Shown here piece after piece: positions 32,225-43,603 of a stretch of DNA of 64,000 nucleotides. Made by a program: the position numbers and the translations under genes. Origin of the DNA: Nematopogon swammerdamellus (Eukaryota > Arthropoda > Insecta > Lepidoptera > Adelidae); contig OX336340.1 in the NCBI GenBank assembly GCA_946902875.1, positions 17,189,566-17,253,565 on the forward strand, read 5' to 3'. Position 1 is the first letter of the stretch. Every line of letters starts with the position of its first letter. The notes under the pieces were generated by a model, which saw only the letters and a program-made list of their open reading frames with translations, made no database searches and had not been told where the DNA came from.

Positions 32225-32900
32225 TTAAAAAAAATTGGTTGTCTGTAAAGTTGGTTTACGGACGATAGTTTTACGTGATGATGTCATAAAGTTAATCAGT
32301 TCCGGCGGATATTTACCATGTAAAATTAATTTAAGTACATGATAAAGATGTGATAATAACTAATAAAAAATATTAGAAAATAACGACTATTAATTTTTGT
32401 TTAATTTATATTTAAAAAACCTACATAACGCCATCTAAATGTTCAACGTTGTAACAATTACCTAACTGCTAAATCAAGTATACCGCTGGCTGAAGTATTT
32501 AATTTAATATTGACGCTAGATGTGGACGCTAGATGTCGCTCCATGAAATTCGCTCCATGAAATTCACATACTGTTGAGAAAATTTGCAGCGATATGTACA
32601 CGGTCGATAGCCCGCGTGGATAACAAGTCTGATCAGTGATGGTGGCACAGGGACCGCGGGTTCGAGGCTCGCAAAAGACGGAGAAATATATTTTGTATTT
32701 CCTACTATATGCCTATGCCTCTCTATCGCGCTCTCGCTTGCACACACAGGTCTCTATCACGCTCTCGCTTGCACACACAGGTTTAGATGGAACGTTACAC
32801 TTCTTTGTGCGTGCAGCCGGTGTTCATCAATTTATAAGACGTGACATCATCACGTCAAAATGTACTATGGAGTTACGTAGCTACAGGATCGGGACTTAAA
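32225..32900. mobile_element. Rearranged fragments of the 20037-type element
   Basis: The segments 'ggttgtctgtaaagttggtt' (32238) and 'tcatcaatttataagacgtg' (32823) match parts of 20037-20645. Here they are separated by unrelated sequence, including a tandem 'ctctcgcttgcacacacagg' duplication at about 32720-32781. Confidence 0.5.
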
Positions 32901-33061
32901 ACTGGTTACTCCTTGGTCCTACACCAAACATGGCGCTATTTTTAATTGAAAAGGACTGCAGCGAATTAACACTGCCACTCTTTTCTGGTCACATTGTATC
33001 ACTGAGACGCTTGGAGAGAAATGTACGTATTTACTTGTAATATGTATAAGCACGTTTAGTC

Positions 33062-33446
33062 TTTAGGTGGCTGAGTCGGAGGGGCCAAAGCGCATGCTCC
33101 GACCAGCCAATATCACCTCCGAGAAGGTAGGTGCCATACCGGAGACTTCCCTGGATTGCTGGCTATACTGGACTAGAGGAGAACACAACCGAGGCTGCTA
33201 TGCGGCCATCTTAAATGCAGTACGGTGGTACCAACCCAGTCGGCTACAATTTGAGTCTACCACCTAGTAAGGGGCAAGGGAAGGGACCTACAGTTTTACA
33301 CCAGTTCCGAACGGTGAAGCAGCAGGTGTAGGTATGCGCGTAAATTTTTTCGTCAGAAAAAACTCATTGGTACACGCCGACCGGATTTGAACCGAGGACC
33401 TCTCGCATGAGAAGCCGATGCCCAAACCACTCGGGCACCCGCCGCT
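33062..33446 (-). mobile_element. tRNA-like SINE, - copy
   Basis: Read on the - strand: gcggcgggtgcccgagtggt (A box region), 'ggcttctcatgcgagaggt', B box 'ggttcaaatccgg', then a body from 'gtaccaatgagttttttctg' to 'gcccctccgactcagccacc'. It matches 54669-55066 closely and in the same order. The head resembles a class II (Ser/Leu type) tRNA. Confidence 0.75.
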
Positions 33447-33477
33447 TAAAGTCTACCATGCATATTAATATTGTTGA

Positions 33478-33762
33478 TATTTGGATTACCATGGTTGGCA
33501 TTCGCGGTCATTTTTGCAGACGTTTCGAACTTGCGCGTGCAGTCCATTAGGGCGAGTGACTGGTCGGAGGCGGATCCGCGGTTGGCAGAACACTGCCTGC
33601 CAAATGCGAGCGATGCGAAGAATGTACGTAGATTTAGCTGTGGGTAGGCACCAATTCGGTTTGGGCTGCGTTCCGCACCTCCGCACGATGGACTGCACGC
33701 ACGCACCAGTCCGAAACGTCGGCGAAAATGACCGCGAATACCCAGCATGGTAATCCAAATAT
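33478..33762. mobile_element. Inverted-terminal-repeat element with ~70-bp ends
   Basis: The left end from 33478 (atatttggattaccatgg) and the right end (ending at 33762) are reverse complements over about 70 bases with scattered mismatches, including the 'attcgcggtcatttt' and 'gacgtttcg' blocks. Both flanks contain ATTAATA-like sequence that may be the target duplication. There is no transposase, and open frames on both strands are incidental. Confidence 0.7.
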
Positions 33763-33879
33763 TAATAATAAAAAAATATGTATATTGTTATGACTTAGAT
33801 CAAATATGGGCCGTGGTAAGTAATCCTACGGGATTATGTATCATCTTAGTATTGGGTAGACAGTAGTGAGGGAGACGTG

Positions 33880-34430
33880 AGACTGACCGCTCGTCCTCCG
33901 GCAGCTCGATGTAGAGTGGCTGGAGAGTGATGTTGCGGCGCAGGTGCGGCGGGTAGTCGCCCGCCAGGTAGGTGTGCGACACGTCCGCCAGCGTGCGGTT
34001 GAAGGCGCGCACCACGCCGGCGGCGGAGGGCGGCGCCGCGATGCCCACGTGGAAGGACCAGCGCGCGTCCGGCTGCAGCACGCGCAGTTCTCGGGCGCCT
34101 CGAGCGACGCACGCCGCGCACGCCACCGCCACCCACCACGCCAGCCACCGCCTCATCGCTCATGCGGCCCGCGCGCGGCCCATCTCGCCAGTCGCCATCG
34201 CCACACGGCGCCGGCGCCGGCGTCAGGAGCGCATCGAGCCCGCCGCTCGCGCCCGCCGCCCGCGCCGCCTCCGCCGAGCGCAGCCTGCCGCGGCCGCCCT
34301 CGAGTCCGCGCGAGGCCCGCGTCACGTGCGCGCGAGCCCGCTCATGGCGGGCCCGGCGCCGGCGCGCGGCTCCCGCGCCACCGCGCCATCTCGCACCACC
34401 GCCGCACCGCCCGCCTGCAACAAACAATAC
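33880..34430 (-). promoter_or_regulatory. GC-rich, CpG-dense island over the - strand first exon
   Basis: About 550 bases of very GC-rich sequence, dense in CG dinucleotides, stand out from AT-rich flanks. The island covers the signal-peptide exon and its upstream side (34157-34430), where the 5' UTR and promoter of that - strand gene would be. Long overlapping frames on both strands inside it are composition artefacts. Confidence 0.55.
33888..34156 (-). CDS. First coding exon of an unidentified secreted or membrane protein (partial)
   Basis: The ATG is at 34156-34154 on the - strand. The frame gives 89 residues plus two bases before a donor GTCAGT (33887-33882), so the next exon must start in phase 2. 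Residues 1-20 (MRRWLAWWVAVACAACVARG) form a clear signal peptide. The mature start reads RELRVLQPDARWSFHVGIA, then a helix-like VVRAFNRTLADV, an N-glycosylation sequon at NRT, and NITLQPLYIELPEDE with a second sequon. The strand-helix-strand order resembles the start of a type I periplasmic-binding (ANF receptor) domain, as in ionotropic glutamate receptors or receptor guanylate cyclases. That is an inference from layout, not an identification. Downstream exons should lie to the left but none was recognised. High GC contrasts with the region. Confidence 0.5.
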
Positions 34431-35640
34431 ACACATCAATCATCTCACTCCCTACAATACACCTTTGTTTGCCCAGGATACATTATTTAGTTGGATTTTT
34501 GAATGTTCTTTTCATGAAAATATTAAATTCAAAAATAACAAACTACATTTGTTTCAAAATTTTAGATCCTAGGAATAAAGAATAAACATTTTTTTAGGAG
34601 ACTATTAAAGTAAAAACCACTTATATGCGTACTTACACATAAAACTATTAAATCATTTTCTAAAGCACCAAATCATAATCTAACAACCTCTGAAGTTTTT
34701 TAACAAATATTTTCGTTAAAAAATAAACGACAAAGTAACTCATCATGAATGTTTAGTATCACGAGCGCGGCCGGGCGGCGCGCCAGCGGATGCTATCATT
34801 CCACGAAAGGAGGCACATTTAGAACCGGACATATTGTACTCGGGGGGCCTTTACGAGCCTTTCCTGTAACTTGTCAAACAAATTGAAGAGAAATTAAAAC
34901 GATAAAGCCTGAGTTTTGTTATTACGTCGGTCTTTTATTGCTTGATAGCACGGCAGCGTTATTAAAAGGACAAGCAGTGTTATGCATGAGACAGTTTTAT
35001 ACCGTACTGATTTTCTTTCAATTGTGTGCAATATTCAGTTTATATTATATAGCTTTTGCCCGCGGCTTCGCTCGCGTGAAATTCGTGTTCGTATCATACA
35101 TAGATTCTATAAACGCAGTATCTCTTATAACAAAGTAACTTACTCCATGACCATCCCTTGCAGATTTATTATTAGTATTGATTATATTGTAACGCAGTAT
35201 ATCCTTCTAAATGCGCTGCTGCAGATTATTCTCCGCACTTAACACAAACCTATTTTTAAAATTTTTAAATTGTTAATCTATCTGTTGTTGTTTTAAGCTA
35301 ATTTATATGTTTTATTTTAGTTTTACTCATTTTTAATCGTTTCTTTGTTTATCTATAATTGTGTATAGTCTTCTAATGTTGGTGTTTTGTGTTTATCTAG
35401 TGATTTCCAAGTGGTGTAGGACTTTTCTCTAATTTATATATAATCATGTCGTGTGTCCATTTTTTTGGAATACAAATAAGACGCTGCTTTTAATATTATG
35501 TGATGTGAAATGTACTTGTGAAATTTTGTATTTTGTTTTGGATACCATAATAAATAAATAAATAAATAAATATTGTCCTTTCTTTATGTTGTAACTATTT
35601 CTAACCTCAAGCGGGTGTTTCAATGTGGTGGTGTGTGTCA
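34431..35640. other. Gene-free AT-rich stretch
   Basis: The only recognisable item is a LINE end scrap in reverse orientation near 35055-35090 ('gcccgcggcttcgctcgcgt'). A (TAAA)n run lies at 35548-35570. Nothing else was identified. Confidence 0.45.
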
Positions 35641-35679
35641 ATGTTTAATTTACATTATTAACCAAATAAGAAAATAAGC

Positions 35680-35916
35680 AAGCTGAAGTGGCAGTGGGCT
35701 GGGCACATCTGTCGCAGACCCGACAACCGATGGGGTAGACGGGTGCTCGAATGGAGGCCACGTACAAGCAAACGTAGCGTGGGACGCCCCCCGGCTAGGT
35801 GGACAGATGACCTAAAAAAGGTAGCCGGGAGTGAATGGATGAGAAGAGCGGAAGACCGCGTGTGGTGGCGTGCCTTGGGAGAGGCCTATGTCCAGCAGTG
35901 GACCGATACAGGCTGA
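35680..35916 (+). pseudogene. C-terminus of an RTE-like LINE ORF2, still open
   Basis: The + strand frame has 78 codons: KLKWQWAGHICRRPDNRW at the start, then R-x-L-EWRPR, 'GRPPARWTDDLKKVAG', 'WMRRAEDRVWWRALGEAY', VQQWTDTG and three consecutive TGA codons (35914-35922). This is the usual C-terminal block of RTE-type endonuclease/reverse-transcriptase proteins. It has no start and no upstream reverse-transcriptase domain, so it is a 5'-truncated insertion. It is undamaged over this length and thus fairly young. Confidence 0.85.
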
Positions 35917-36149
35917 TGATGATTAACCAAATTAAAAGAAGAAACCCCCACTCTGTCCAACATGTAAACCTAGCAATTCAAAGGGAAACCGCCACTACGC
36001 CGCTTGTGTCAATAACGTTCTGGAAATTTTTATTAAAAAACATTTAGATTACTTAATTAGTTTAAGTTTTGGGTACAACAATAACATCATTCATTTATTT
36101 TCAAATTCAAAGGCAAATAAAGGTAAATTAACTAAGAACGCACCCTCAC

Positions 36150-36270
36150 GCTGTATTCGACAACCGGGGTAAGTAGAGTAATCGGTGTTGTGCGGCAAGA
36201 GCTCTGGTTAGGTACAGTACAACAGACCTACCAGCAAGATATTAGGATAAGACAAATTATCAAGCAGCAA
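36150..36270 (-). mobile_element. RTE-like repeat tail fragment, - strand
   Basis: The reverse complement of the 'cagcacaacaccgattac' segment ('gtagagtaatcggtgttgtg') and 'atcaagcagcaagta' are present. The copy is truncated. Confidence 0.5.
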
Positions 36271-38364
36271 GTAGGCGCAATAGCTGTGACGCTTTAGATG
36301 TTTACGGAGCAGTATCTCTATATCATCCATCAAACCTCTCAAAAATCTATTGCAAAAGTTTCATCTTCACATTTCATCTCCTTATACTTTTCCCCTCCTT
36401 TTCTCTAGCAACGTATATCACCTGCACCACTTACTTCTAGTTTTCACAGGTGCCGGAAGCCGTTTCGATTTATTGTATTTGTTCTGGCGCAAGGATCGCG
36501 CTGTTCTCAACTCCGGCTCTCAACTCCGACATCTTGTGAGCTGAAGAGTTAAGTGAGGGCGTCCGTTGCTCGATGATGGCCGAGCGTACTTATACCTAGA
36601 GGATACACTGACTGGCGATACCTAGGGCGTAGCGTTTGTTTGATAAGGAATCAACGAATAATTGTCTAAACAAAGGTTAGGTGTATGCATGCAAAGGTTA
36701 GGTGCATAATAGGGTGCATACGACGACTAGCATGCAAGTGTTATTCACTGTGTCTGATCTTTAATTGCACTTTTGGGCACAACCGCCCGTTCCTGCTTGC
36801 CGTTTATAAAAGTAACAAAAAACAAAACCAAAAAGATGCAGGCTGACCCGAAGGTAACCTTTTTGAGGAAATTTATTACTTCTTCGCAAGTTGCATCGGT
36901 CAAACAAGTATATTTTTTTTTATGGGCAGCACGAGATATTATGGTGCGCCCCGCAGGCTACTTAAAACAGAGGTGTAGTCCGACGGCGCGGCGCGGCGCC
37001 CATGGGCATTCGGATATTTACGGGGGCTGCGAATACCATGTCGGCCGGCTACACCGAGGATCTTCGGTGGCCAGCTAGGTGCAAATAACATAAACTAACC
37101 GAACAAAATTGTTTAGGTTTTTAGGCTTATTTCACTATAAGTACACTCGTAGTTACGTGACCCTGTTACACGAGCCTGTGAGAGTGCTGGCCTCTCAACT
37201 ACAATCGAAATTATGCGATGACGTAAATTCGTCTCGCCATAGTATCTCCTATGTTTGGTCAGTCTATTGATTTTAACACGCTAGATACCTCACACGATGA
37301 ACGCACCTGAAGAATAAGCAACGTACCGCATCGCTCAATGCGTCGCTCTTCGCGTTTCCTATAGTGTAACTTCACCCCTATGTCATACGACATGTTTTCA
37401 CAGCGAAGTGCTCGATTTCAGAGCGTCGCTTTCATTCTAAGAAGATTGTCTCACAACTTTCAACTTTATGACCTTCCAAATAGAACTCAACTTCCCTCTA
37501 CTGAGGGGTACATTATTTTTCAATTGAAACGTTATTCTCTTACCAGAAACAAATGATCACCCAGTAACTGCGAGAAGGCGGCCCTTGTAAAGGACACGAC
37601 CAATATTATTTCATGAGGCAGAAATAATATAACATAGTATCTCGTAGGTCGTCGTCGTCCCTTCTTGCAACCGATATCTAAGGAAGATGTAGGCTGGAAA
37701 TGGAGGTACAATAGTAGGAAAAATAAACGGACACAAAAGTTGTTTAATTATTTCTTTCGAATAATCATTTTAGTCACTCTCTCATTGCTTTATCATCTCG
37801 TAGCTGGCTATAAGCTGTCAAAACGTTCTTTTAGAGAATATGTTGTGTTTGCCGATCGGTGTTCTATGTTTGGCACAAGTATAGGTTTTCTTTAATAGTA
37901 AATATTTCAGAATATGTTTTGTTATTTAGAAAATATAGCCACCTGAAAGAATAAGAATACTCTACTGTGCTAGGCATGAACAATATCAAGTTAGTGAATG
38001 TAAGAAGATGAGTAATAATAGTAACAAAATGAAAAGAAATAAAAAAAAAAATTTTTATTGTGGAATATTGATTGTGTAATGTAATAAATAAGAAATAACC
38101 CAAAAAAACCGGTCATGTGAACCGTGTTCACGTGCCGAGGGTTCCGTCACCGTTGCTTTGCTCTCATCTAATATTATATTTTCTACGAGGGTGTGGTCAG
38201 ATTTTCTATGGAAACTGTTTAGATCCCTCCCTGTTTACCTTACTCGAAAAGGCTATGAAAGTAGTTCGTGTTTTCTGTCCAATTCAATGTAGCCGGCACG
38301 CCCAAAGGGAAGCATGGATGAAGAATGAGCAATAGATTGCATTAAGATAATATTTTAATTGTCT
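36271..38364. other. Gene-free stretch with one LINE 3' end scrap
   Basis: 36915-37080 carries a degraded LINE end ('cccatgggcattcggatatt', 'gcgaataccatgtcggc') of the 6508-type family. 38105-38150 is a scrap of the 'ggtcatgtgaaccgtg' dispersed repeat. No gene was recognised. Confidence 0.4.
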
Positions 38365-38365
38365 T

Positions 38366-38516
38366 TTTTTTATGGAAACTGACATGGTTGGCTACATTAC
38401 CTACAACGTCCGTGATGTCAGCCCGTAACACCAGGTGAACTAGGTGCCATGTCAGTGCTTCCCCCTTTGATCGTGCCGGCTACACTGAACTGGTTGGAAA
38501 ACACAAACTATTTTCT
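38366..38516 (-). mobile_element. 5S/tRNA-headed SINE, 3'-end fragment
   Basis: Only the body end is present: T run, 'atggaaactgacatggttgg', 'gggtgaactaggtgcca-like' segment and 'tacactgaactgg'. The head is missing. Confidence 0.7.
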
Positions 38517-40900
38517 GTTGTCTGTTTGTATGTTTGTGCGCTTATCACGTTTATAACTATTGAATATGTAACTTTGAATGGAGTTTTCTGAACATTATAG
38601 AGCATGGAGTTTTCTGAACATTAGAGAGCATAACTTGGTGTAACATATGGGCTATACAACATCACGCCATTATTCATATGAGCTGAGCAGTGGGGTCGGA
38701 AGAGAGCGCAGCGGACAAAATTCGTTACTTCGGTGTGCGTCATTGATATTATAACCATCTAGCTAGGGTCAATTGGACGATTATAGGGGCGTGTCGCACA
38801 TCAGTGAATTGCTTGCATGTGATTTATTCGAAAAATATGATCTGTGGTGGTGTTTAAAATTATTCACAGTTTTGTTAGTAACATTACGCCATAAGGACTG
38901 AGTGGAGTGCTGGAAAGTGATCGAAATTTGCAGATGAAGAAATGACACTTAAAAAAAAACTCATTTGGTTTCTATCTCTAGTGGTCGACTCAGCTGAGTT
39001 GCATTAACATCGTAAAATCCCTACATATTAAGATTCAACTCTGCCGTCTGTGTGATGTATGTATGCATGTTCGCTTATAACTAAAGGACCGCTCAATTAT
39101 TCGCGTGCGGTTTTTGTCTACGTTAAATTAGACATAATTATCTCCGCCAGGTTATGGGCTATATAGCATCACGGCGGTGCATCACGATTTTATTCATATT
39201 AGCTAAGCATTAGTTCGAAAGTGAACGCAGTCCTAAATATCTACCAATTCGCTTAGTTTTCATGTGATTTACTTGAACACCAATCCACCGATTTGCATAT
39301 ACATAAAGTTTTCACTATTTTACTGATTCTACCGCGAGCGGAGCCGCTTGCACAGATATTAAATAATATGTGCATGTCGGTGTATATTTTTGGTATGTGC
39401 ATAAATTTGATGCAACTAAGTATAATGGTTGTGTGGGCGCTACACTAATTTAGTAAATTTTTTTTTTATTGCTCCCGAATTGGGTGGCTTTGCTTGAGGT
39501 CATGTCCGCGCCCCATGCTGTACGAGGCGCGTGGCGCGGACACGGGGGCGTTAGAAGCATTGTTCACCGTGTCGCGTGATCGATGTTGTCGTCACCATAG
39601 TCTTCCCCGGGCATGATTTTTAATTTTTTTAGGATTTCCTAAATTAGTGCGTTAGAAGCTTTCATCCGACATCCATATTGTCCACTTCCAATCTAATTTC
39701 AAATAAAAGTGAAAATTTTGCCGTTTAGGTTTTTTTCAAAATCTATGACCATTTGAGCAAAATAAACAGTTTTGTGCACAACTACATAAGTGTACCAATG
39801 TTATATTGTTTCAGTATGCTGAAACCACCGCTAATAGGAAAAAGTTCAGCGATAAACTGCAATTTTTTATCAACTTTCATGTTTGTTTAAGCAAACTCAT
39901 AACCTATTAATATATCTAAATCGATTTATTAAAAAAATCTTTTCAAATTTTGGTGTACGTTTCATCAAGATCGGTTCAGTAGATCCTGAGATATCTGCGT
40001 GTGACCGACAGGCTGACAGATACCAGAGAAATGATAAATGTTAAATGTTAAAATATGACGAATTCGAGTGTACTGTCTATGGATGATGAATCAAGAATAA
40101 AGAGTGATCCCATAAAAGTAATTTTTTGCGACGGGACCCTAAAAACGTAAAAGATTTCGTAACGAAATTTAATTGTCCGTACTTTCGTCACGTCATCAAC
40201 TTCAGGGATAACACCAGTGACCTTGTTCTTGACTTGAGATAGTAAAAAAATCTCCGCTACGCTTTTGACAGAGATGCACTCCGCCTTTCTTGCGTTACGA
40301 TAGCTCCGAACGAGCCGCTGAAGCGCTGAACCCCTCATTTCGTTTATATCTCTGCGGCGGCGGATTCAAGGAATAACTTTGCTTAAGCTGCTGAGAGGAA
40401 AAAGGGAGGGTCGGCCTCAGCAGTTAAGACTTTACGACAGTCGATGTGGCCCCGGGGAGACCCGCCATTTTGTAGAGCACCAAACATTTAACGGTAACGG
40501 CTCATGAGTAATGCATGTGATTCTCTCTTCGCGAGTAACTTGAATTTGGAATTAGTTAATTAAATACAATTGAAAGGTTTATTGGAAGAAATCACAGACT
40601 CCGTTCCCTACATTACAAATACAAAAAGCCGCTAAGTGCGAGACGGACTCGCGCGAGGGTTCCGTACCACCACGCAATATATTTGTGTTTTGTGTTTACC
40701 AAAATAATTATGTTTTCGAAAATAACGAAACGCCTAAATAAAAACTACAGCAATGGTTTGATTTTCAGGTAAACCGTTTCTTCTTGTAGTTATAATATAT
40801 TTTTTTTTGCCGCCCTTATTATATTGTCAAAAAAACCTGCACTTTTCCTGTAATCTATGAATGAGGGAGAAAAAAAAATTAAAAAGAAAGAAAGGACTCT
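38517..40900. other. Gene-free repeat debris
   Basis: It holds two related segments with 'agcatcacgccattattcat'-type sequence (38650-38700, matching 22600-22650 in intron 1 of gene 4; a diverged one at 39170), 'cgagcggagccgcttgcaca' (39335), a GC-rich unknown patch at 39500-39610, and a transposon tail 'agatcggttcagtagatcct' (39967-39990). The - strand frame 40338-40048 has no family features. Confidence 0.4.
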
Positions 40901-40901
40901 A

Positions 40902-41036
40902 CAGATTTACGTGGAATCCGAACCACGTTTAGCCTCCAACCATCAAATGGTCACCCTCCAAGCTCTGACCGCCGCGTCCAAGTGTGCTTATGAACGACAG
41001 TCGACCAATCGCACCACTGAGGTACCGACGCTGACA
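40902..41036 (-). mobile_element. 5S/tRNA-headed SINE, head fragment
   Basis: The B-box-like region 'tggaatccgaaccacg' and the A-box end 'gaggtaccgacgctgac' are present. Most of the 5S-like core and the body are gone. Confidence 0.6.
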
Positions 41037-41336
41037 AAATAAAAAAAAATTGCTAGCTTTCCACAATGTATTAATTTAAACTAAATGTTTCTTATAAATT
41101 AAAAAAATATATGAAAATACCTATATAAGAACGTATATACATATACATTCGGACCTAGTAATTATTTGAAACAGCTTTCACTAAATTAGGCTTCGTTGAA
41201 CTTCGTTATTTAAAACGCCCACATGACCTACGAAGGTCAAAGTTTAAAACTGAATTTTTAAAAGATATTTTCTCTATTGAAGGTTGGTGTTTGAATTTCT
41301 ACGAAACTAATATTAAAATTTGTGTGGACATAGGAT

Positions 41337-41640
41337 AAGTTTATTTACTCCGGTATTCAAAAGGATTAGCCCCACTGCATCTATCCCCGTGCATGTCGTA
41401 AAAGAAAGGAGAAGATGCTGTGCTAAAGGGCGGCAGGCTATCCACCTCTCACCTTGCCACGGTCCTTCTACCGAGTTATGCGGCAGGTGGATCTTCGTGC
41501 CTTACTGGCTGCTTGATAGTAATGTCCGAATACTTTGCTAAACGTGGTGGTCGCTGTTGTGCTGTAATCTTGCAGCACAACGCAGATTGCTCTGCTTATA
41601 ACGATTGTCGGGATGCAGCGTGCGCTATGTGTGTAAGTAC
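41337..41640 (+). mobile_element. RTE-like repeat tail, + copy
   Basis: The segments 'agccccactgcatctatccc', 'ccttgccacggtccttctac' and 'tcgtgccttactggctgctt' are in order. A ~20-base deletion falls in the 'gacaagagttcttgcag' part. Confidence 0.7.
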
Positions 41641-41724
41641 TTACTCATTTACAATTACTAATGTTATAAATAATATAATTATATAACCAATTAAAACTCT
41701 TATTTTGCATTCTCAATTCTGGAG

Positions 41725-42091
41725 TTTTTTTTATGGAAACTGACACGATTGGCTACATCATTTACAACATCTGTGATGTCAGCCCATAACACTGGGCGAA
41801 CTAGGTGCTATGTCAGTGCTTCCCTTCATTTCATGTCGGCTAAACTGAAATGGATCTAAAACACGAACTATTTACATAGCCGTTTCGACCGACGTTTCAT
41901 TCAGTGCGGTGGTACCAAGCCGGGCGGGATAAACCCTACCACCTAGTAAGAAGGGAAGGTACCTACAGTTTTACGTGAAATCCGAACCACGGTCAGCCTC
42001 CAACGGTCGAGCGGTCACACATACAAGTACTGACCGCGCTCAGGGTTGCTTAGCAACAGTCGACCGACCGCACCACTGACCTACCAAGGCT
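41725..42091 (-). mobile_element. 5S/tRNA-headed SINE, near full-length - copy
   Basis: On the - strand the head keeps the 5S-like 'gttgctaagcaaccctgagc-like' core, 'gtcagtacttg' and the B box. The body and T-run (A tail) are complete. Confidence 0.82.
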
Positions 42092-42221
42092 TTCTAGATG
42101 TAGGTAATATTTTACTTATACTTAATATTCACTACATAAGCCACGGATTAGCCAGCTGAAAGATATTTCTTTAAAGAATACACCTCTCTCTGTAAAAGCG
42201 TTTGTGGGGCAGTATTTCTGT

Positions 42222-42560
42222 ACCGTGTGGGGCCGGTACTTAAAAAGAATAGCCCCCCTGCATCTCTCCCCATGCATGTCGTAAAAGGCGACTAGGGGAT
42301 AAGGACAAGATGCCGCGCTAAAGGGCGACAGGCTCGCCACCTCTCACCTTGGCACGGTACTTCCACCGAGTCATGCAGCAGGTGGGTCTTCGTGCCTTAC
42401 TTGCTGCTTGATCGATTTAATCTTGTTCGAATACTTTGCGAAACGTGGTGGCCGGTGTTGTGCTGTAATTGACCAGAGTTCTTGCAGCACAACACCGATT
42501 ACTCTGCTTACCCCGATTGTCGGGATTCAGCGTGTGTGATATGTATGTATGTATGTATTT
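42222..42560 (+). mobile_element. RTE-like repeat tail, best-preserved + copy
   Basis: It runs from 'taccgtgtggggccggtact' to 'gggattcagcgtgtgtgata' and a (TATG)n run at 42541-42557, and serves as a reference for the shorter copies. Confidence 0.8.
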
Positions 42561-42881
42561 CTGTCTATTCATCTATTTAACTACTCTGCTGAGTAAGACC
42601 ATCGACTGCCGAGTCTTAGCTTACTGGTCGGTGGCAGAGGCAAATTTAATATGGCTCGCTCACTTGGTGTGACTAGGCGCCTCAGGGTGGGCTTAATTCG
42701 CCCTTCCCGCCACTGCGCCCCCTGCCGCAGTTCCCCGAAATACTATTTACCCAATTTCCTATGTAAATAATAATATTGACTTGCACCAAAATAGCGCACC
42801 GGTACATGCCTACTTCGTAAGTTTGGTTTGCTATTTTTACTGATATTTGCTTAACTATGTTGAAATTAGTGGCAGATGTAC

Positions 42882-43172
42882 TTTTTTTTATGGAAACTGA
42901 CACGGTTGGCTACATCACCTACAACATCCGTGATGTCAGCCCATAACACCGGGTGAACTAGGTTCCATGCCAGTGCTTCCCTTCGATCGTGCCGGCTACA
43001 CTGAACTGGACGGAAAACACAAACTATTTACATAGCCGTTTCGACCGGACGTTTCGGCTTGAACCCTACCACCGAGTAAGGTAAGAAAGGAAGGGACCTA
43101 CAGTTTTACGTGGAATCCGAACCACGGTCAGCCTCCAACGGTCCAGCGGTCATCCATCCAAGTACTTAATTT
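42882..43172 (-). mobile_element. 5S/tRNA-headed SINE, 5'-truncated - copy
   Basis: The body is complete. The head stops inside the 5S-like 'ggatgg-tgaccgc' segment. Confidence 0.78.
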
Positions 43173-43337
43173 AAAATAAGCACGACAGACACGACAGAAG
43201 CGAAGCTTCTTACGCTTTGTATTTCAAATCCAATTATTAATTTAATTTCGATAGGGATAGATATCTATCCGATATTCCTATCAAATTATACAATAATGGT
43301 TCGACTTCAAAATACTCTCACAGATGGCGCTGGGCAG

Positions 43338-43376
43338 CGCAGCCAACGCTCCACATTGGCTGGAGCGTTAGCTGCG
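43338..43376. repeat. 15-bp inverted repeat
   Basis: gcagccaacgctcca (43339-43353) pairs with tggagcgttagctgc (43361-43375) with one mismatch around a 7-base loop. Confidence 0.75.
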
Positions 43377-43511
43377 TAGGAGTGGTGCAACTTCCGTTAG
43401 TATTTTCGTGACGTTTCACTTTTTCTGAGTTACGTCCCCATTCCAAACTATGGGCATATTCATTTCGCCATGTTGTACAGGGTGTTTCGGGAGAAGAGTA
43501 GTATCGTATTT

Positions 43512-43603
43512 GTACCGTGTGGGGTCGGTACTTAAAAAGAATAGCCCCACTGCATCTCTCCCCGTCGCATGTCGTAAAAGTCGACTAAGGGATAAGAAAA
43601 TTC
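43512..43603 (+). mobile_element. 5' part of RTE-like repeat joined to a SINE, second instance
   Basis: 'taccgtgtggggtcggtact' to 'gtcgactaagggataag', then the SINE head. The layout is the same as 12522-12607, which lacks about 9 bases (aagaaaatt) at the junction. Confidence 0.7.

Noticed and set aside
33846..34585. Long overlapping frames (up to 213 codons) on both strands of the GC-rich island
   Set aside because: Low-complexity Arg/Ala/Pro-rich translations caused by GC composition; only the 33888-34156 frame has a signal peptide, sequons and a donor in register.
40048..40338. 96-codon - frame
   Set aside because: No domain, surrounded by transposon tails, and composition not coding-like.
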